A stretch of DNA of 64,000 bases from Marinospirillum perlucidum (GTDB lineage Bacteria; Pseudomonadota; Gammaproteobacteria; Pseudomonadales; Halomonadaceae): assembly GCF_003336805.1 (NCBI RefSeq), contig NZ_QFWJ01000002.1, positions 186,001 through 250,000 on the forward strand. The letters run 5' to 3'. Positions 55,043-64,000 of this stretch are shown piece after piece. The notes under the pieces are model-generated. The model did no database searches. It saw nothing but the letters and a program-made list of their open reading frames with translations, and was not told the DNA's origin. The translations under genes were made by a program, and so were the position numbers. Position 1 is the first letter of the stretch. The number at the start of each line of letters is the position of its first letter.

Positions 55043-55066
55043 TTTGATAATAAGAAGGAGCAACAC

Positions 55067-55456
55067 ATGAGCAATCGAGCAGTAATCAATACCGACGCGG
55101 CCCCCGAAGCCATAGGGACCTACTCGCAGGCAGTCAAAGCCGGTAATACCGTTTATCTGTCCGGCCAGATTCCACTGGTTCCGGAAACCATGCAGGTGAT
55201 CGAAGGCGATTTCGAGGCCCAGGCCGTTCGTGTTTTTGAAAACCTCAAGGCCGTTTGTGAAGCCGCTGGTGGCAGCATGGATGAAGTGGTCAAGGTGAAC
55301 CTCTACCTGACCGATCTGGCTAACTTTGCCACCGTGAATGAAGTCATGGCCCGCTACTTTACCCAGCCCTATCCCGCTCGTGCTGCCGTGCAGGTTGCTG
55401 CACTGCCCAAGGGCGTGGCATTCGAGGCCGAAGGGGTTATGGTGGTCGGCGACTGA
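55067..55456 (+). CDS. ridA: 2-iminobutanoate/2-iminopropanoate deaminase
   Basis: 129-residue RidA/YjgF family protein that removes reactive enamine and imine by-products of PLP enzymes. Family signatures are [23 protein letters not shown] and [25 protein letters not shown], including the active-site Arg in PARAAV. It follows spoT, as in many gammaproteobacteria, and its stop overlaps the next start by one base. Confidence 0.96.
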   Translation: MSNRAVINTDAAPEAIGTYSQAVKAGNTVYLSGQIPLVPETMQVIEGDFEAQAVRVFENLKAVCEAAGGSMDEVVKVNLYLTDLANFATVNEVMARYFTQPYPARAAVQVAALPKGVAFEAEGVMVVGD

Positions 55457-56082
55457 TGTCCGCTTTGCAAAGCTGCAGCCGGGCCGGGCTTTTTTTATTC
55501 CTAGCCCTGGTGCTGGCTCCCTCATTAAAAGCTCAGCCGGTTGAAGGCAGTGCCTTCTGGCAAACAGCCGTAGCCACGACCCTGATTACCACCCTGGCGA
55601 CCAACCCCATGGGTGCTGATGCGGTGCTGGTTGAATCAGGTCAGGGTGAAGAGGTGATGGCGCATCGTGCAGCCTGGCGTTGGCACTGGCAGGATCTGCA
55701 TCAAGGGGATTGGCTGCAGATCAAACTCTATGGCCAGGTGGCACTGGAATACTGGGAAGGAAAGCGTGAAGCCGGTACCCAGGACCGTAATAATCTGCTG
55801 GTACTGACTCCGGTGTTTCGTTTGCAAACACCCCTGGCCTGGTTGCCTTACCTGGAAACCTCGATCGGTGCCACCTTCATGTCGGCCAGCCGTTTTCCAG
55901 CTACAGATCATGAGTTTGGCCAGAATTATCAATTCTCCGATACGCTGGCTTTAGGCTGGCAGTGGGGTGCACAACAGCAATGGGAGCTGGCCCTGCGTTA
56001 TCGCCACTATTCCAACAACGGCATGGCCGAGCAGAATAACGGCATCGATTTTAATATCCTGGCTTTAAGCTACCACTACTGA
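55456..56082 (+). CDS. PagL-like lipid A deacylase family protein
   Basis: 208 residues with a signal peptide ending SLKAQ (about 26-27). The mature part is an eight-strand-like beta pattern ending LSYHY. The motif [17 protein letters not shown] matches the PagL active-site region: H184 and S186 align with the catalytic pair, N187 with the oxyanion residue, while D198 replaces the usual Glu. PagL removes the 3-O acyl chain of lipid A in the outer membrane. The one-base overlap with ridA suggests shared transcription. Confidence 0.75.
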   Translation: MSALQSCSRAGLFLFLALVLAPSLKAQPVEGSAFWQTAVATTLITTLATNPMGADAVLVESGQGEEVMAHRAAWRWHWQDLHQGDWLQIKLYGQVALEYWEGKREAGTQDRNNLLVLTPVFRLQTPLAWLPYLETSIGATFMSASRFPATDHEFGQNYQFSDTLALGWQWGAQQQWELALRYRHYSNNGMAEQNNGIDFNILALSYHY

Positions 56083-56699
56083 TGCGGGTTGCCTGAATCC
56101 TCGAAGTCCTCTGCCGACATCATGTGACCCAGTTTGCTGGCCTTGGTGTTGAGGTAGTGGCTGTTGTGGGGATTCATGCCGGTGGTCAGCGGTAGACGTT
56201 CTGCAACCTGAAGGCCATAGTTTTCCAGCGCGGCCACCTTGCGCGGATTATTGGTCATCAGACGCACCCGGCTGATTTGCAGGTGTTTGAGCATGGGGAT
56301 GAGCATGGAATAGTCGCGCAGATCGGCAGCAAATCCCAGCTGCTCATTGGCTTCCACGGTGTCGGCTCCGGCATCCTGAAGATGGTAGGCCCGGATTTTG
56401 TTCAGCAGGCCGATCCCCCGTCCTTCCTGGCGTAGATAAAGCAGCGCACCCCGCCCTTCCTGAGCAATTCTTTTCAGAGCTTCCTGCAATTGAAAACCGC
56501 AATCACAACGTAAAGAGAAGAGTGCATCCCCGGTCAGGCATTCGGAATGTACTCTGGCCAGTACCGGTTGATCCTCATCCAGTTCACCCAGCGTCAGGGC
56601 AAGATGCTCCTTGCCGGTTTCCGTATCTTCAAAACCGTGCATGGTGAAGGTGGCCCAGGGGGTAGGCAGACGTGAAGAGGCAACAAAACGCAGTGTCAC
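56076..56699 (-). CDS. ribA: GTP cyclohydrolase II
   Basis: 207-residue zinc enzyme opening GTP in riboflavin synthesis. The zinc ligands lie in [16 protein letters not shown] (C-x10-C-x-C). Also visible are [33 protein letters not shown] and the C-terminal [18 protein letters not shown]. It is a standalone RibA without a RibB domain. It converges on the PagL-like gene with a 7-base overlap. Confidence 0.96.
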   Translation of the reverse strand: MTLRFVASSRLPTPWATFTMHGFEDTETGKEHLALTLGELDEDQPVLARVHSECLTGDALFSLRCDCGFQLQEALKRIAQEGRGALLYLRQEGRGIGLLNKIRAYHLQDAGADTVEANEQLGFAADLRDYSMLIPMLKHLQISRVRLMTNNPRKVAALENYGLQVAERLPLTTGMNPHNSHYLNTKASKLGHMMSAEDFEDSGNPHQ

Positions 56700-56793
56700 G
56701 GGTCTCTATCTCTCAAATGGTGAAAATTAATCTGACTATTCTACTAGGTTGCTGAGCAAACGGCAGCAGCTGTTACAAGTTTTTATTCACAGA

Positions 56794-56824
56794 CCTGCCC
56801 TGATCATCCTGGGCAGGCTACAAT
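56794..56824 (+). promoter_or_regulatory. hemE promoter with inverted repeat in the spacer
   Basis: TACAAT at 56819-56824 is a plausible -10, 73 bases before hemE. CCTGCCC (56794-56800) and GGGCAGG (56811-56817) form a 7-bp inverted repeat next to the -10. That could be an operator, but no regulator is indicated. Confidence 0.35.
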
Positions 56825-56896
56825 GGGAGCAACAATTTTCCGTCAGTCTTTTACCCGGTGAAAGACTGTTCAGCTTTTTTTGTATTAGGAAGTCTC

Positions 56897-57976
56897 ATGA
56901 CAGAATTGAAGAATGATCGTTTTCTGCGCGCCCTGGCCCGTCAGCCGGTTGATAAAACGCCGGTTTGGATGATGCGCCAGGCGGGGCGTTATCTGCCCGA
57001 ATACCTGGCGACCCGCAAACAGGCGGGCTCTTTCATGGACCTCTGCCGTAATACTGATCTGGCCTGTGAAGTCACCCTGCAGCCGCTGGAGCGTTTTGAT
57101 CTGGACGCAGCGATTCTTTTTTCCGACATTCTGACCATTCCCGATGCCATGGGGCTGGGCCTCTATTTTGAAACCGGCGAAGGTCCTAAATTCCGCAAAA
57201 CAGTGCGCAGCCAGGCGGATGTAGATGCCCTGCCTTTGCCCGAAGTGGAAAAGGATCTGGATTACGTCATGAATGCGGTCAGTCGTATTCGTCAGGAACT
57301 CAATGGCCGGGTGCCTCTGATCGGCTTCAGTGGCAGTCCCTGGACTCTGGCCACCTATATGATCGAAGGTCAGGGAAGCCGTGAATACCGCCATGCCAAG
57401 GGGCTACTCTATGGCCAGCCGGATGTCATGCACCAGCTGCTGGATAAGCTGGCCCAGACGGTAACAGCCTATTTGAATGCCCAGATCCGTGCTGGTGCCC
57501 AGGCGGTACAGATTTTTGATTCCTGGGGTGGCAGCCTGTCAACGCCCGCTTACCTGGAATTCTCGCTGCGCTATATGGAACAGATCGTGCATGGTTTGAT
57601 CCGCGAAAAGGATGGCCGCCGGGTTCCGGTTATTCTCTTTACCAAGGGCGGTGGTCAGTGGCTGGAGCACCAGGCGGCGACCGGCGCTGATGCTCTGGGT
57701 CTGGACTGGACCACTGAAATGAAGGATGCCCGCGCTCGTGTGGGTAACCGCGTAGCCCTGCAGGGGAACTTTGATCCCAGTGCGCTTTTTGCACCCCCCG
57801 CGGCCATTCGTGCCGAGGTAGGTCGTATTCTGGATAGCTATGGTTCAGGGCCGGGCCATGTATTCAATCTGGGCCACGGAATTAACCAGCATGTTCCCCC
57901 CGAGCATGCCAAGGCTCTGGTTGATGCAGTACATGAATTGAGTGAATCCAGACATCGTGAGCAAAATCCAGCCTAG
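56897..57976 (+). CDS. hemE: Uroporphyrinogen decarboxylase
   Basis: 359-residue enzyme converting uroporphyrinogen III to coproporphyrinogen III. It contains the signature [16 protein letters not shown] near the N-terminus, [15 protein letters not shown] and [16 protein letters not shown]. The start at 56897 ([13 protein letters not shown]) agrees with family length; the extra 13 codons upstream are unlikely. This is the second haem locus in the window, apart from hemDXY. Confidence 0.97.
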   Translation: MTELKNDRFLRALARQPVDKTPVWMMRQAGRYLPEYLATRKQAGSFMDLCRNTDLACEVTLQPLERFDLDAAILFSDILTIPDAMGLGLYFETGEGPKFRKTVRSQADVDALPLPEVEKDLDYVMNAVSRIRQELNGRVPLIGFSGSPWTLATYMIEGQGSREYRHAKGLLYGQPDVMHQLLDKLAQTVTAYLNAQIRAGAQAVQIFDSWGGSLSTPAYLEFSLRYMEQIVHGLIREKDGRRVPVILFTKGGGQWLEHQAATGADALGLDWTTEMKDARARVGNRVALQGNFDPSALFAPPAAIRAEVGRILDSYGSGPGHVFNLGHGINQHVPPEHAKALVDAVHELSESRHREQNPA

Positions 57977-58092
57977 GTAAGGAGTGGCTGCTGCACATAA
58001 AAGCACGAAGTGCCCCGGGCTTAACTCGTTTTTTGCCCTTTGTTAGGGTGGTTGCTATCGCTTAACTGCCCGGCACCAAAATGGAGGTGATG

Positions 58093-60078
58093 ATGTTGGC
58101 TAACAGTGAAAACTGGCTGGAACCCTGGATGCAAGGCATGACGTCGAGTCTGCCCTTGCCCAGGCTGACTGCTGATCAGCTGGATCAGGTCATGGGAGTA
58201 ACGCTGGCCGATAATCCGGCCTACTACAAGGATACTCATCACTGGCTGAGTGAATTCAATGGCTTGTGCCTGAAGAATCTCTTTGCCGCTACCCGGGTCC
58301 AGCAGGATCTGTGGTCACCTCTGGGAGTGCCGGGAGAAATCTTTACCGGTTGGATGAAACCTCTGGTCAAGGCCACCCAGGAGGCCGTGGCCCAGGGGCG
58401 CGATCCTGATCTGGTGGCCCGCGATAATCTGAGAATCGAGTCAGCCTACGCCGCCCGACTACGCAAGATGTTGATTGCCCTGACCTGTGAGCTGGATGCC
58501 AGCGCTGAAGAGCAGGAAGCAGCAAGTGACTATCTGACCCGCCAGGGCCGTAAACTGGTTTTTGATCGCAAGCAATGCGACTGGGCCTGTGAGAATCCCA
58601 CCGGTCAGGCCTGGTTGTTGGGTCAACTGGCCGGGCTTCAGGCACTGGAATGGCAGTACCACAGCTATGGTCAGACACGCCTGAGAGCCATGAAGAAGCT
58701 TTTGCGCTCGCTGTTGCAGGTGATTGCCGGAGAGCCCCTCAGTGATCTCAAGCGTAATCCGTATCGTAAGCTGACTCCCGAGGGCACCCGCCAGCAGTCC
58801 GATGACGACTATCTTAAAGATTGTGAACTGCGACTTTTAGCGCTTTTGGCGCATGATGCCATCGATATCCGCCGTTTTGCGCTGGAATCCCCCTTTGCCA
58901 AGATTGGAGCCTGTGATTGGGAAACGGTGCCCGGTTCCGAGCTCTATTCGGTACGCCTGAGGCATTACCCGCGTCCTCAGGGGGTAAAACCCAACGGCAA
59001 AACCCTCTATCTGGCCAGTCCCATGATCAACCGTTGCGAGCTCTTTGATCTGGCACCGGGTAAATCTGTAATCGAAGGGATGCTGAAGCTGGGTTATGAC
59101 CTCTATATGGTCGATTACGGTAATCCCGGCCCCGACCAGCAGCATCTGGGCCTGAGTTTTTATGGCAAAACCGTTCATGACCGCTATCTTGATCTGATTA
59201 CCGAGCGTCATCCCGAGCAGTCCATCGAGGTGATGGCCTACTGCATGGGCGGCACCCTCTTTATGCCCTACCTGGCTCGTCGCATCGAAGAAGCGGAACA
59301 GGGTGGATGTGATATCAAAATTCGCCAGGTGGTGTTGATGACCACGCCCATGTTTTTTGATGATGACACCAGTGGTCACCAGCCCATGCGCCAATTGATC
59401 CGGGAAAGCTATGATCCGGCGATCATGCAGGCCTTTTATGGCAACAGCAACCTGCCGCCACAAACCATTGAGGCCGGTATGCACGCGATTCAACCCGGTG
59501 TGGCTTTCAACGTGACAGAAGGTTTTTACGCACGTGCCAACTTCCATGGGGCTATCGATGATGCGGCTCCCTTCCTGCACTGGCTGAATTCGGGCACCCG
59601 CTTCCCGGCTAAAGCGCATCGGGAATGGATTGAAAAAGTCTTTATGGGCAATCAAATCTGGGAAGGCCGCTATACCCTGCCGTCTAAAGCGCCTGAGCTG
59701 GATGGCAAGCCCGTGGATATGGATGCGTTAAATCGTGCTGATATTGCACTCTTTGATTACCGCGGGCAGAGAGACCCGATTGCTCCCGTGGGTTCCTGCT
59801 TGACCAGTGAGCGCTGGGGCAGAAAAGGCAATGTGCAGATGACTCGCGGTGGCCTCAACCGTACGATTGAGAAGAACATCGGCCACATCTTCGTGGTGAG
59901 TAAAAAACTGCTCAACGAATACCTGGAAACCGTGGCCGACTTTCTGCAGGATGAACCTCCCGCCTATCAGCCCCAAGCCAAGGCGTCTGCGGCTAAAACG
60001 GCAACGGCCAAGCCTTCCGGCTCAACATCGACCCGCAAGGCGAGCAGTCGTCGCCCGTCCGCGTCGAAAAAAACCTAG
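58093..60078 (+). CDS. phaC: Poly(3-hydroxyalkanoate) synthase family protein
   Basis: About 661 residues. PhaC N-terminal region, then an alpha/beta hydrolase with nucleophile C384 in VMAYCMGGTLF, a catalytic Asp in FDYRGQRDPIAP and His in NIGHIFVVS. It should polymerise hydroxyacyl-CoA into storage polyester. Two oddities: the first residue of the lipase-like box is Ala instead of Gly (AYCMGG), and the last 35 residues are a Lys/Ala/Ser/Thr-rich low-complexity tail. GGAGG lies 5 bases before ATG 58093; ATGs at 58081 and 58090 are alternatives. No phaA, phaB or phasin gene is adjacent. Confidence 0.82.
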   Translation: MLANSENWLEPWMQGMTSSLPLPRLTADQLDQVMGVTLADNPAYYKDTHHWLSEFNGLCLKNLFAATRVQQDLWSPLGVPGEIFTGWMKPLVKATQEAVAQGRDPDLVARDNLRIESAYAARLRKMLIALTCELDASAEEQEAASDYLTRQGRKLVFDRKQCDWACENPTGQAWLLGQLAGLQALEWQYHSYGQTRLRAMKKLLRSLLQVIAGEPLSDLKRNPYRKLTPEGTRQQSDDDYLKDCELRLLALLAHDAIDIRRFALESPFAKIGACDWETVPGSELYSVRLRHYPRPQGVKPNGKTLYLASPMINRCELFDLAPGKSVIEGMLKLGYDLYMVDYGNPGPDQQHLGLSFYGKTVHDRYLDLITERHPEQSIEVMAYCMGGTLFMPYLARRIEEAEQGGCDIKIRQVVLMTTPMFFDDDTSGHQPMRQLIRESYDPAIMQAFYGNSNLPPQTIEAGMHAIQPGVAFNVTEGFYARANFHGAIDDAAPFLHWLNSGTRFPAKAHREWIEKVFMGNQIWEGRYTLPSKAPELDGKPVDMDALNRADIALFDYRGQRDPIAPVGSCLTSERWGRKGNVQMTRGGLNRTIEKNIGHIFVVSKKLLNEYLETVADFLQDEPPAYQPQAKASAAKTATAKPSGSTSTRKASSRRPSASKKT

Positions 60079-60094
60079 TAGAAACCAGGGTAAA

Positions 60095-60125
60095 GGATCA
60101 AGCAGAAGCTTCTTCTGCTTGATCC
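60095..60125. terminator. Bidirectional hairpin between convergent genes
   Basis: GGATCAAGCAGAAG pairs with CTTCTGCTTGATCC (14 bp, perfect) around CTT. It stands between the phaC stop and the AhpD-like stop. There is no T run on either side, so its termination efficiency is uncertain. Confidence 0.65.
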
Positions 60126-60133
60126 CTGCAGCC

Positions 60134-60724
60134 TTATTGCTTGGGCAGTCGGCCCAGCAAATAAAACTCTTCGTTGGGTGGCGTGCCGGTCAGGGAAACC
60201 ATGCGATTGGATAGTCCGAAAAAGGCACTGATGGCACCTATGTCCCAGATGTCATCCAGGGTAAAGCCCACTGCATGCAGTTTTTCCTTCCAGCTGGCAT
60301 TTAGCTCGCCCGCTTCCAGGCCAATATAGAGGGCAAAATCCAGCATCACCTGATGGCGTTCACTGATCGGTGAAGTGCGGTGATTGACTGCCAGCTGATC
60401 GGCCAGGAGTGGATTCTTGCTATAGATACGCAGGATGGCACCATGGGCCACCACACAGTAGAGGCAGCGATTGCGGGCGCTGGTGGCAACCACGATCATT
60501 TCCTTTTCTGCTGGTGTCAGGGTATCCGAGTCTCTTTCCATTAAGGCATCGTGATAGGCAAAAAAAGCTCGGAATTCGGCTGGACGATAGGCCAGCATCA
60601 GAAAAACATTGGGCACAAAACCGGCTTTTTCCTGAACGGCCAGAATAGCGTCCTGAATGTCCTGGGGCAGATCCTTGATCTGGGAGTCTTTGGGCAGGTC
60701 AAAATGAGGGCTGAGTTGGTTCAT
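60134..60724 (-). CDS. AhpD-like peroxidase-related/carboxymuconolactone decarboxylase family protein
   Basis: 196 residues, all helical. The AhpD-type redox motif RNRCLYCVVAHG (CxxC followed by His four residues later) lies near residues 93-104. The N-terminus EKAGFVPNVFLMLAYRPAEFRAFFAYHD is common in the uncharacterised peroxidase-related group. It likely acts as a thiol-dependent peroxidase or reductase. It is not linked to ahpC, which is 11 kb away. Confidence 0.82.
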   Translation of the reverse strand: MNQLSPHFDLPKDSQIKDLPQDIQDAILAVQEKAGFVPNVFLMLAYRPAEFRAFFAYHDALMERDSDTLTPAEKEMIVVATSARNRCLYCVVAHGAILRIYSKNPLLADQLAVNHRTSPISERHQVMLDFALYIGLEAGELNASWKEKLHAVGFTLDDIWDIGAISAFFGLSNRMVSLTGTPPNEEFYLLGRLPKQ

Positions 60725-60828
60725 GAGTGCTTCCTTTTATTGTTATTGGATGATCGCTTGCGCGGCCTGGCGCAAGTACACCTTATTGACCCTACTCAGA
60801 GTGAGGTTTGGCCGGCGGGAAGGCAAGC

Positions 60829-60866
60829 ATAAAAAATGCCCTGTCAGTCACGCTGAACAGGGCATT
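60829..60866 (-). terminator. Rho-independent terminator of metY
   Basis: AATGCCCTGT (60835-60844) pairs with ACAGGGCATT (60857-60866), with an inner CAG/CTG stem. Read on the minus strand, it is followed by a T run. It lies 19 bases after the stop of the sulfhydrylase gene. Confidence 0.9.
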
Positions 60867-60884
60867 CATATAGCAGCCAGTTGA

Positions 60885-62156
60885 TTAGGAAGCGGCTTTC
60901 AACGCCTGATCCAGATCGGCCAGCAGGTCATCAATATGTTCGATACCTACGGACAAGCGAACCATGTCAGCGCTGACACCGGCGCTCTTGAGCTCTTCAT
61001 CATTCAGCTGACGGTGAGTGGTGGATGCCGGAATGGAGGCACAGCTCTTGGCATCGCCGATGTTGACCAGGCGAGTGAAGAGTTGCAGGGCATCGTAGAA
61101 GCGAACACCGGCTTCCTTGCCACCCTGGATACCAAAGCTGAGAATACCGGAGGCCTTGCCACCCATGTATTTTTGCGCCAGGGCGGCATCCTTGTGTTCG
61201 GACAGGCCAGCATAGTTCACCCAGCTGACTTGTGGGTGAGCCTGCAGGAAGTCCGCCACCTTCTGGGTGTTGTCACAAATCCGTTCGATACGCAGGGAAA
61301 GGGTTTCCAGACCCTGGAGCAGGTTCCAGGCCGCCTGGGCAGAAAGAGCGGCGCCCATGTTGCGCAGGGGAACGACTCGGGCGCGGGCAATAAAGGCCGC
61401 TTCGCCGACATCACGAGTGTAGACGACACCATGATAGGAAACATCCGGCTCATTCAACTGAGGGAAGCGCTCGGCATGCTCAGCCCAGGGGAACTTACCG
61501 GAATCCACAATCACGCCGCCGACCGTGGTGCCGTGGCCGCCAATGTATTTGGTGGCGGAATGCACGACGATATCAGCACCCTGTTCAATCGGACGCCAGA
61601 GGAAGGGGGTGGCAACGGTATTGTCCACGATGACGGGAACGCCATGACGGTGAGCGACTTCGGCCAGTTTTTCCATATCCACAACACTGCCGGAAGGGTT
61701 GCCCACGGATTCACAGAAAACTGCCTTGGTTTTGCCATCGATGAGTTTTTCGATACCGGCAAAATCATCCTTGTCGGCAAATCTGACTTCAATGCCCTGC
61801 TGAGGTAGAGTGTGGGCAAAGAGGTTATAGGTGCCGCCATAGAGTTCACTGATGGAGACAATATTGTCGCCGGCAGCAGCAATCGTTTGAATGGCATAGG
61901 TAATAGCGGCCATACCGGACGCCACTGCCAGACCGGCCAGACCACCTTCCAGAGCGGTTACACGTTGTTCCAGCACCGCGCAGGTAGGGTTCATGATGCG
62001 TGAATAGATATTGCCTTCCACTTTCAGATCAAAAAGATCGGCCGCATGCTGGGCTGAATCAAAACTGAAAGAAGTCGTCTGGTGAACAGGGATGGCAACG
62101 GAATGCTGGTCGTCAGGCTGGTAGCCGTGATGCAGGGCAAGGGTTTCGCGCTTCAT
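60885..62156 (-). CDS. metY: O-acetylhomoserine sulfhydrylase (MetY type)
   Basis: 423-residue PLP enzyme of the Cys/Met metabolism family. The PLP lysine is in [20 protein letters not shown] (near 205-224). The N-terminus [29 protein letters not shown] and the motif [22 protein letters not shown] fit MetY, which makes homocysteine from O-acetylhomoserine and sulfide. No SAM riboswitch or MetJ box was recognised in the upstream 90 bases shared with radA. Confidence 0.92.
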   Translation of the reverse strand: MKRETLALHHGYQPDDQHSVAIPVHQTTSFSFDSAQHAADLFDLKVEGNIYSRIMNPTCAVLEQRVTALEGGLAGLAVASGMAAITYAIQTIAAAGDNIVSISELYGGTYNLFAHTLPQQGIEVRFADKDDFAGIEKLIDGKTKAVFCESVGNPSGSVVDMEKLAEVAHRHGVPVIVDNTVATPFLWRPIEQGADIVVHSATKYIGGHGTTVGGVIVDSGKFPWAEHAERFPQLNEPDVSYHGVVYTRDVGEAAFIARARVVPLRNMGAALSAQAAWNLLQGLETLSLRIERICDNTQKVADFLQAHPQVSWVNYAGLSEHKDAALAQKYMGGKASGILSFGIQGGKEAGVRFYDALQLFTRLVNIGDAKSCASIPASTTHRQLNDEELKSAGVSADMVRLSVGIEHIDDLLADLDQALKAAS

Positions 62157-62246
62157 GGTGAGTATCCTTATTTTATTTTCGAAGATAGTATTTGGTTATA
62201 ATGCTGTCCTTTTTTATAACTGTCAATGGGGTTTCGCAGCGAAGTT

Positions 62247-63614
62247 ATGGCAAAACAGAAAACAGCCTTTGTCTGTATAGAATGTGGTGCTGAGTACAGC
62301 AAATGGCAGGGTCAGTGCTCCGCTTGCAAGCAGTGGAATAGCGTGCAGGAGGTGCGCCTGGGTGCGGTCAGCAACAAGTCTTCCGGCGCCGGTCGAACCG
62401 GTTTTGCCGGAGCCCTGACCCAGCAGGTGCAGGATCTGTCCGAGATCAGTCTGGAAGACCTGCCGCGTTTTTCTTCCACCTTCAGTGAGTTTGATCGGGT
62501 GCTGGGTGGTGGCCTGGTACCGGGTTCAGCGATTCTTTTGGGTGGTCATCCGGGTGCAGGTAAATCCACGCTGCTGCTGCAGACGGCTTGCAAGCTGGCG
62601 CAGTTGATGAAGGTGCTTTATGTGACCGGTGAGGAATCCCTGCAACAGGTAGCCATGCGAGCCCAGCGTCTGGGGCTGCCAACCCAGGGCTTAAAGATGC
62701 TGGCTGAAACCAGTATTGAAAAACTGCTGGCAGTTGCTGAGGTGGAAAAACCCCAGGTGCTGATCGTGGATTCCATTCAAACCATGCAGCTGGATGATCT
62801 CCAGTCAGCACCCGGCGGCGTTGCTCAGGTACGTGAATCGGCCGCCTATTTAACCCGTTTTGCCAAGCAGACCAACACGGTTTTATTCCTGGTCGGACAT
62901 GTGACCAAGGATGGCTCTCTGGCTGGCCCCAAGGTGCTGGAGCACATGATCGATGCTTCCCTGCTGCTGGAAGGTGATGGCGATTCCCGCTTTCGTACTC
63001 TACGTGGTCACAAAAACCGCTTTGGGGCGGTTAATGAGCTGGGGGTTTTTGCTATGCTGGAAACGGGGCTGAAGGAAGTGAAAAATCCCTCCGCGATTTT
63101 TCTCTCCCGTGATGAGGAGCCGGCTGCGGGTAGTGTGGTCATGGCCACTTGGGAGGGAACACGCCCTCTGCTGGTGGAAGTGCAGGCGCTGGTGGATGAG
63201 TCGGCACTGGGTAACCCCCGCCGGGTCGCAGTGGGGCTGGATACCAATCGCCTGTCTTTGTTGTTGGCGGTTCTTCATCGTCACGGTGGCATCTTTACCG
63301 GTGACCAGGATGTTTTTGTCAATGTTGTGGGTGGGGTCAAGGTTCTGGAAACCGGTGCTGATCTGGCTGCCTTGATGGCGATTGTCTCTTCGCTTCGCAA
63401 CCAGCCTCTATCGCCGGAATTGATGATTATCGGTGAGGTCGGGCTGTCGGGTGAAATCCGTCCGGTGCCCAGTGGCCAGGAACGAATTCGCGAGGCGGCA
63501 AAACATGGTTTCAAACGAGCCCTGGTACCCAAGGGCAATGTGCCCAAGGAAAAGCCTGCAGGTATGGAGGTAATCGGAGTGACCCGTTTAAGTGAGGCTT
63601 TGGAAGCCCTTTAA
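62247..63614 (+). CDS. radA: DNA repair protein RadA
   Basis: 455 residues. The N-terminal zinc finger is CIECG...CSAC, followed by Walker A GGHPGAGKSTLLLQ (about 95-108), the RadA motif HKNRFGAVNELG and a C-terminal Lon-like domain (LSPELMIIGEVGLSGEIRPV). It processes recombination intermediates. ATG at 62247 (MAKQKTAFVC) matches the family; an upstream in-frame ATG at 62226 would add seven residues. Confidence 0.95.
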   Translation: MAKQKTAFVCIECGAEYSKWQGQCSACKQWNSVQEVRLGAVSNKSSGAGRTGFAGALTQQVQDLSEISLEDLPRFSSTFSEFDRVLGGGLVPGSAILLGGHPGAGKSTLLLQTACKLAQLMKVLYVTGEESLQQVAMRAQRLGLPTQGLKMLAETSIEKLLAVAEVEKPQVLIVDSIQTMQLDDLQSAPGGVAQVRESAAYLTRFAKQTNTVLFLVGHVTKDGSLAGPKVLEHMIDASLLLEGDGDSRFRTLRGHKNRFGAVNELGVFAMLETGLKEVKNPSAIFLSRDEEPAAGSVVMATWEGTRPLLVEVQALVDESALGNPRRVAVGLDTNRLSLLLAVLHRHGGIFTGDQDVFVNVVGGVKVLETGADLAALMAIVSSLRNQPLSPELMIIGEVGLSGEIRPVPSGQERIREAAKHGFKRALVPKGNVPKEKPAGMEVIGVTRLSEALEAL

Positions 63615-63629
63615 TACAGGAAATCAGCC

Positions 63630-64000
63630 ATGCTGGGAAAAATTTGGCAGCGTATTTATACCCTCAAGAACTGGCAGTATCTGGTCAGTTTATTGCTCTT
63701 GTTGCTGGTCCTGGGGGAAATGGCCGGTTTCTGGCCACTCAAGGCTGTAGATCGTCTGGAAGGTTTGAGTTACGACCTGCGGGTGCAATCAACGCTCAGC
63801 TATGAAAAAGATCCTTCCATCGTCATTATCGATCTGGATGAGCGCAGCCTGAGTGAGCTGGGCCAGTGGCCCTGGCCGCGGGTCGTTGTGGCAGAACTGA
63901 TTCAGACCCTGTTTCTGGATTATGACCTGGGCCTGCTGGGGATGGATATCGTTTTTGCCGAGCCCGAGGGGAATCAGCTGGCGCTGCAATGGCAAGCGCT
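63630..64000 (+). CDS. CHASE2-domain protein, N-terminal part (cut by window end)
   Basis: The first about 123 residues are visible. A membrane helix (about 15-33, YLVSLLLLLLVLGEMAGFW) leads into an extracytoplasmic CHASE2 domain: YDLRVQSTLSYEKDPSIVIIDLDERSLSELGQWPWPR and LGLLGMDIVFAEPEG. CHASE2 is usually linked to a cyclase, kinase or GGDEF output after three more membrane helices; the output lies outside the window. It starts 15 bases after radA. Confidence 0.82.
   Translation, partial: MLGKIWQRIYTLKNWQYLVSLLLLLLVLGEMAGFWPLKAVDRLEGLSYDLRVQSTLSYEKDPSIVIIDLDERSLSELGQWPWPRVVVAELIQTLFLDYDLGLLGMDIVFAEPEGNQLALQWQA

Noticed and set aside
53477-55525. Long minus-strand open frame opposite spoT
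   Set aside because: It is a shadow of the spoT/ridA coding strand, with no start signal and no recognisable domain.
62157-62246. SAM riboswitch or MetJ operator upstream of metY
   Set aside because: No conserved aptamer blocks and no AGACGTCT-type repeats in this short AT-rich gap.

Overview
The window is a gene-dense chromosomal segment of a gammaproteobacterium, GC content a little above 50 % by eye. The gene content and order point to the Pseudomonas/Oceanospirillales side of the class: hemD-hemX-hemY, pilU/pilT divergent from yggS-proC-yggT, gmk-rpoZ-spoT-ridA, pyrE divergent from a Crc-like gene next to rph and yicC, and a class I-like PHA synthase. I cannot name the genus. No rRNA, tRNA, CRISPR array, prophage or intact insertion sequence was recognised.

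Layout. 1-2932: end of a haem operon (hemD partial, hemX, hemY). 2934-5099 (minus): type IV pilus retraction ATPases pilU and pilT. 5161-9663: yggS, proC, yggT, xseA and an M23 peptidase. 9682-13005: a Na/Pi-cotransporter family protein, a small coiled-coil protein and an AI-2E-type permease. 13059-17824: a zinc-uptake block with a Zur-type operator, an unannotated 36-codon membrane peptide, znuCBA (ZnuA carries a 10-unit CACGAC repeat) and a ZevAB-like pair. 18025-20022: a chemoreceptor split into a PAS protein and an MCP. 20193-23328: DUF454 protein and a P-type ATPase. 23456-24997 (minus): ahcY behind an SAH riboswitch. 25101-28558: a Fur-type operator pair and a siderophore ABC transporter with a DUF2218 protein. 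28598-30326 (minus): thiS-thiG-trmB. 30413-34807: DMT permease, PaaI-type thioesterase, ATP-grasp protein, YfaZ, pyrE and a Crc-like protein.

34802-38426 is the accessory patch. Two inverted-repeat elements of one family (34861-35100 and 38243-38383) flank rph, yicC, an unassigned 361-bp stretch with a possible small RNA, and a DUF3800 gene that looks AT-richer than its neighbours. The rest returns to ordinary content: a Tat-type serine hydrolase (minus), a Fur-controlled CirA-like TonB receptor with a periplasmic Fes-like esterase, an HBM chemoreceptor, an FMN glutamate-synthase-like protein, ahpC-ahpF, hrpB, gmk-rpoZ-spoT-ridA with a PagL-like outer-membrane gene, ribA, hemE, a PHA synthase, an AhpD-like protein, a MetY-type sulfhydrylase, radA and the start of a CHASE2 protein.

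How the genes fit together: metal acquisition dominates. One locus takes up zinc under a Zur operator. Two separated loci carry Fur-like boxes and together could take a catecholate siderophore across the outer membrane (TonB receptor), open it in the periplasm (esterase) and carry iron across the inner membrane (ABC transporter). No siderophore biosynthesis genes are present here. Methyl-cycle (ahcY, metY), peroxide defence (ahpCF) and stringent response (spoT, rpoZ) genes form the housekeeping background. The best candidates for something undescribed are the Zur-controlled leader peptide, the nested palindromic element family and the sRNA-like transcript beside the DUF3800 gene.
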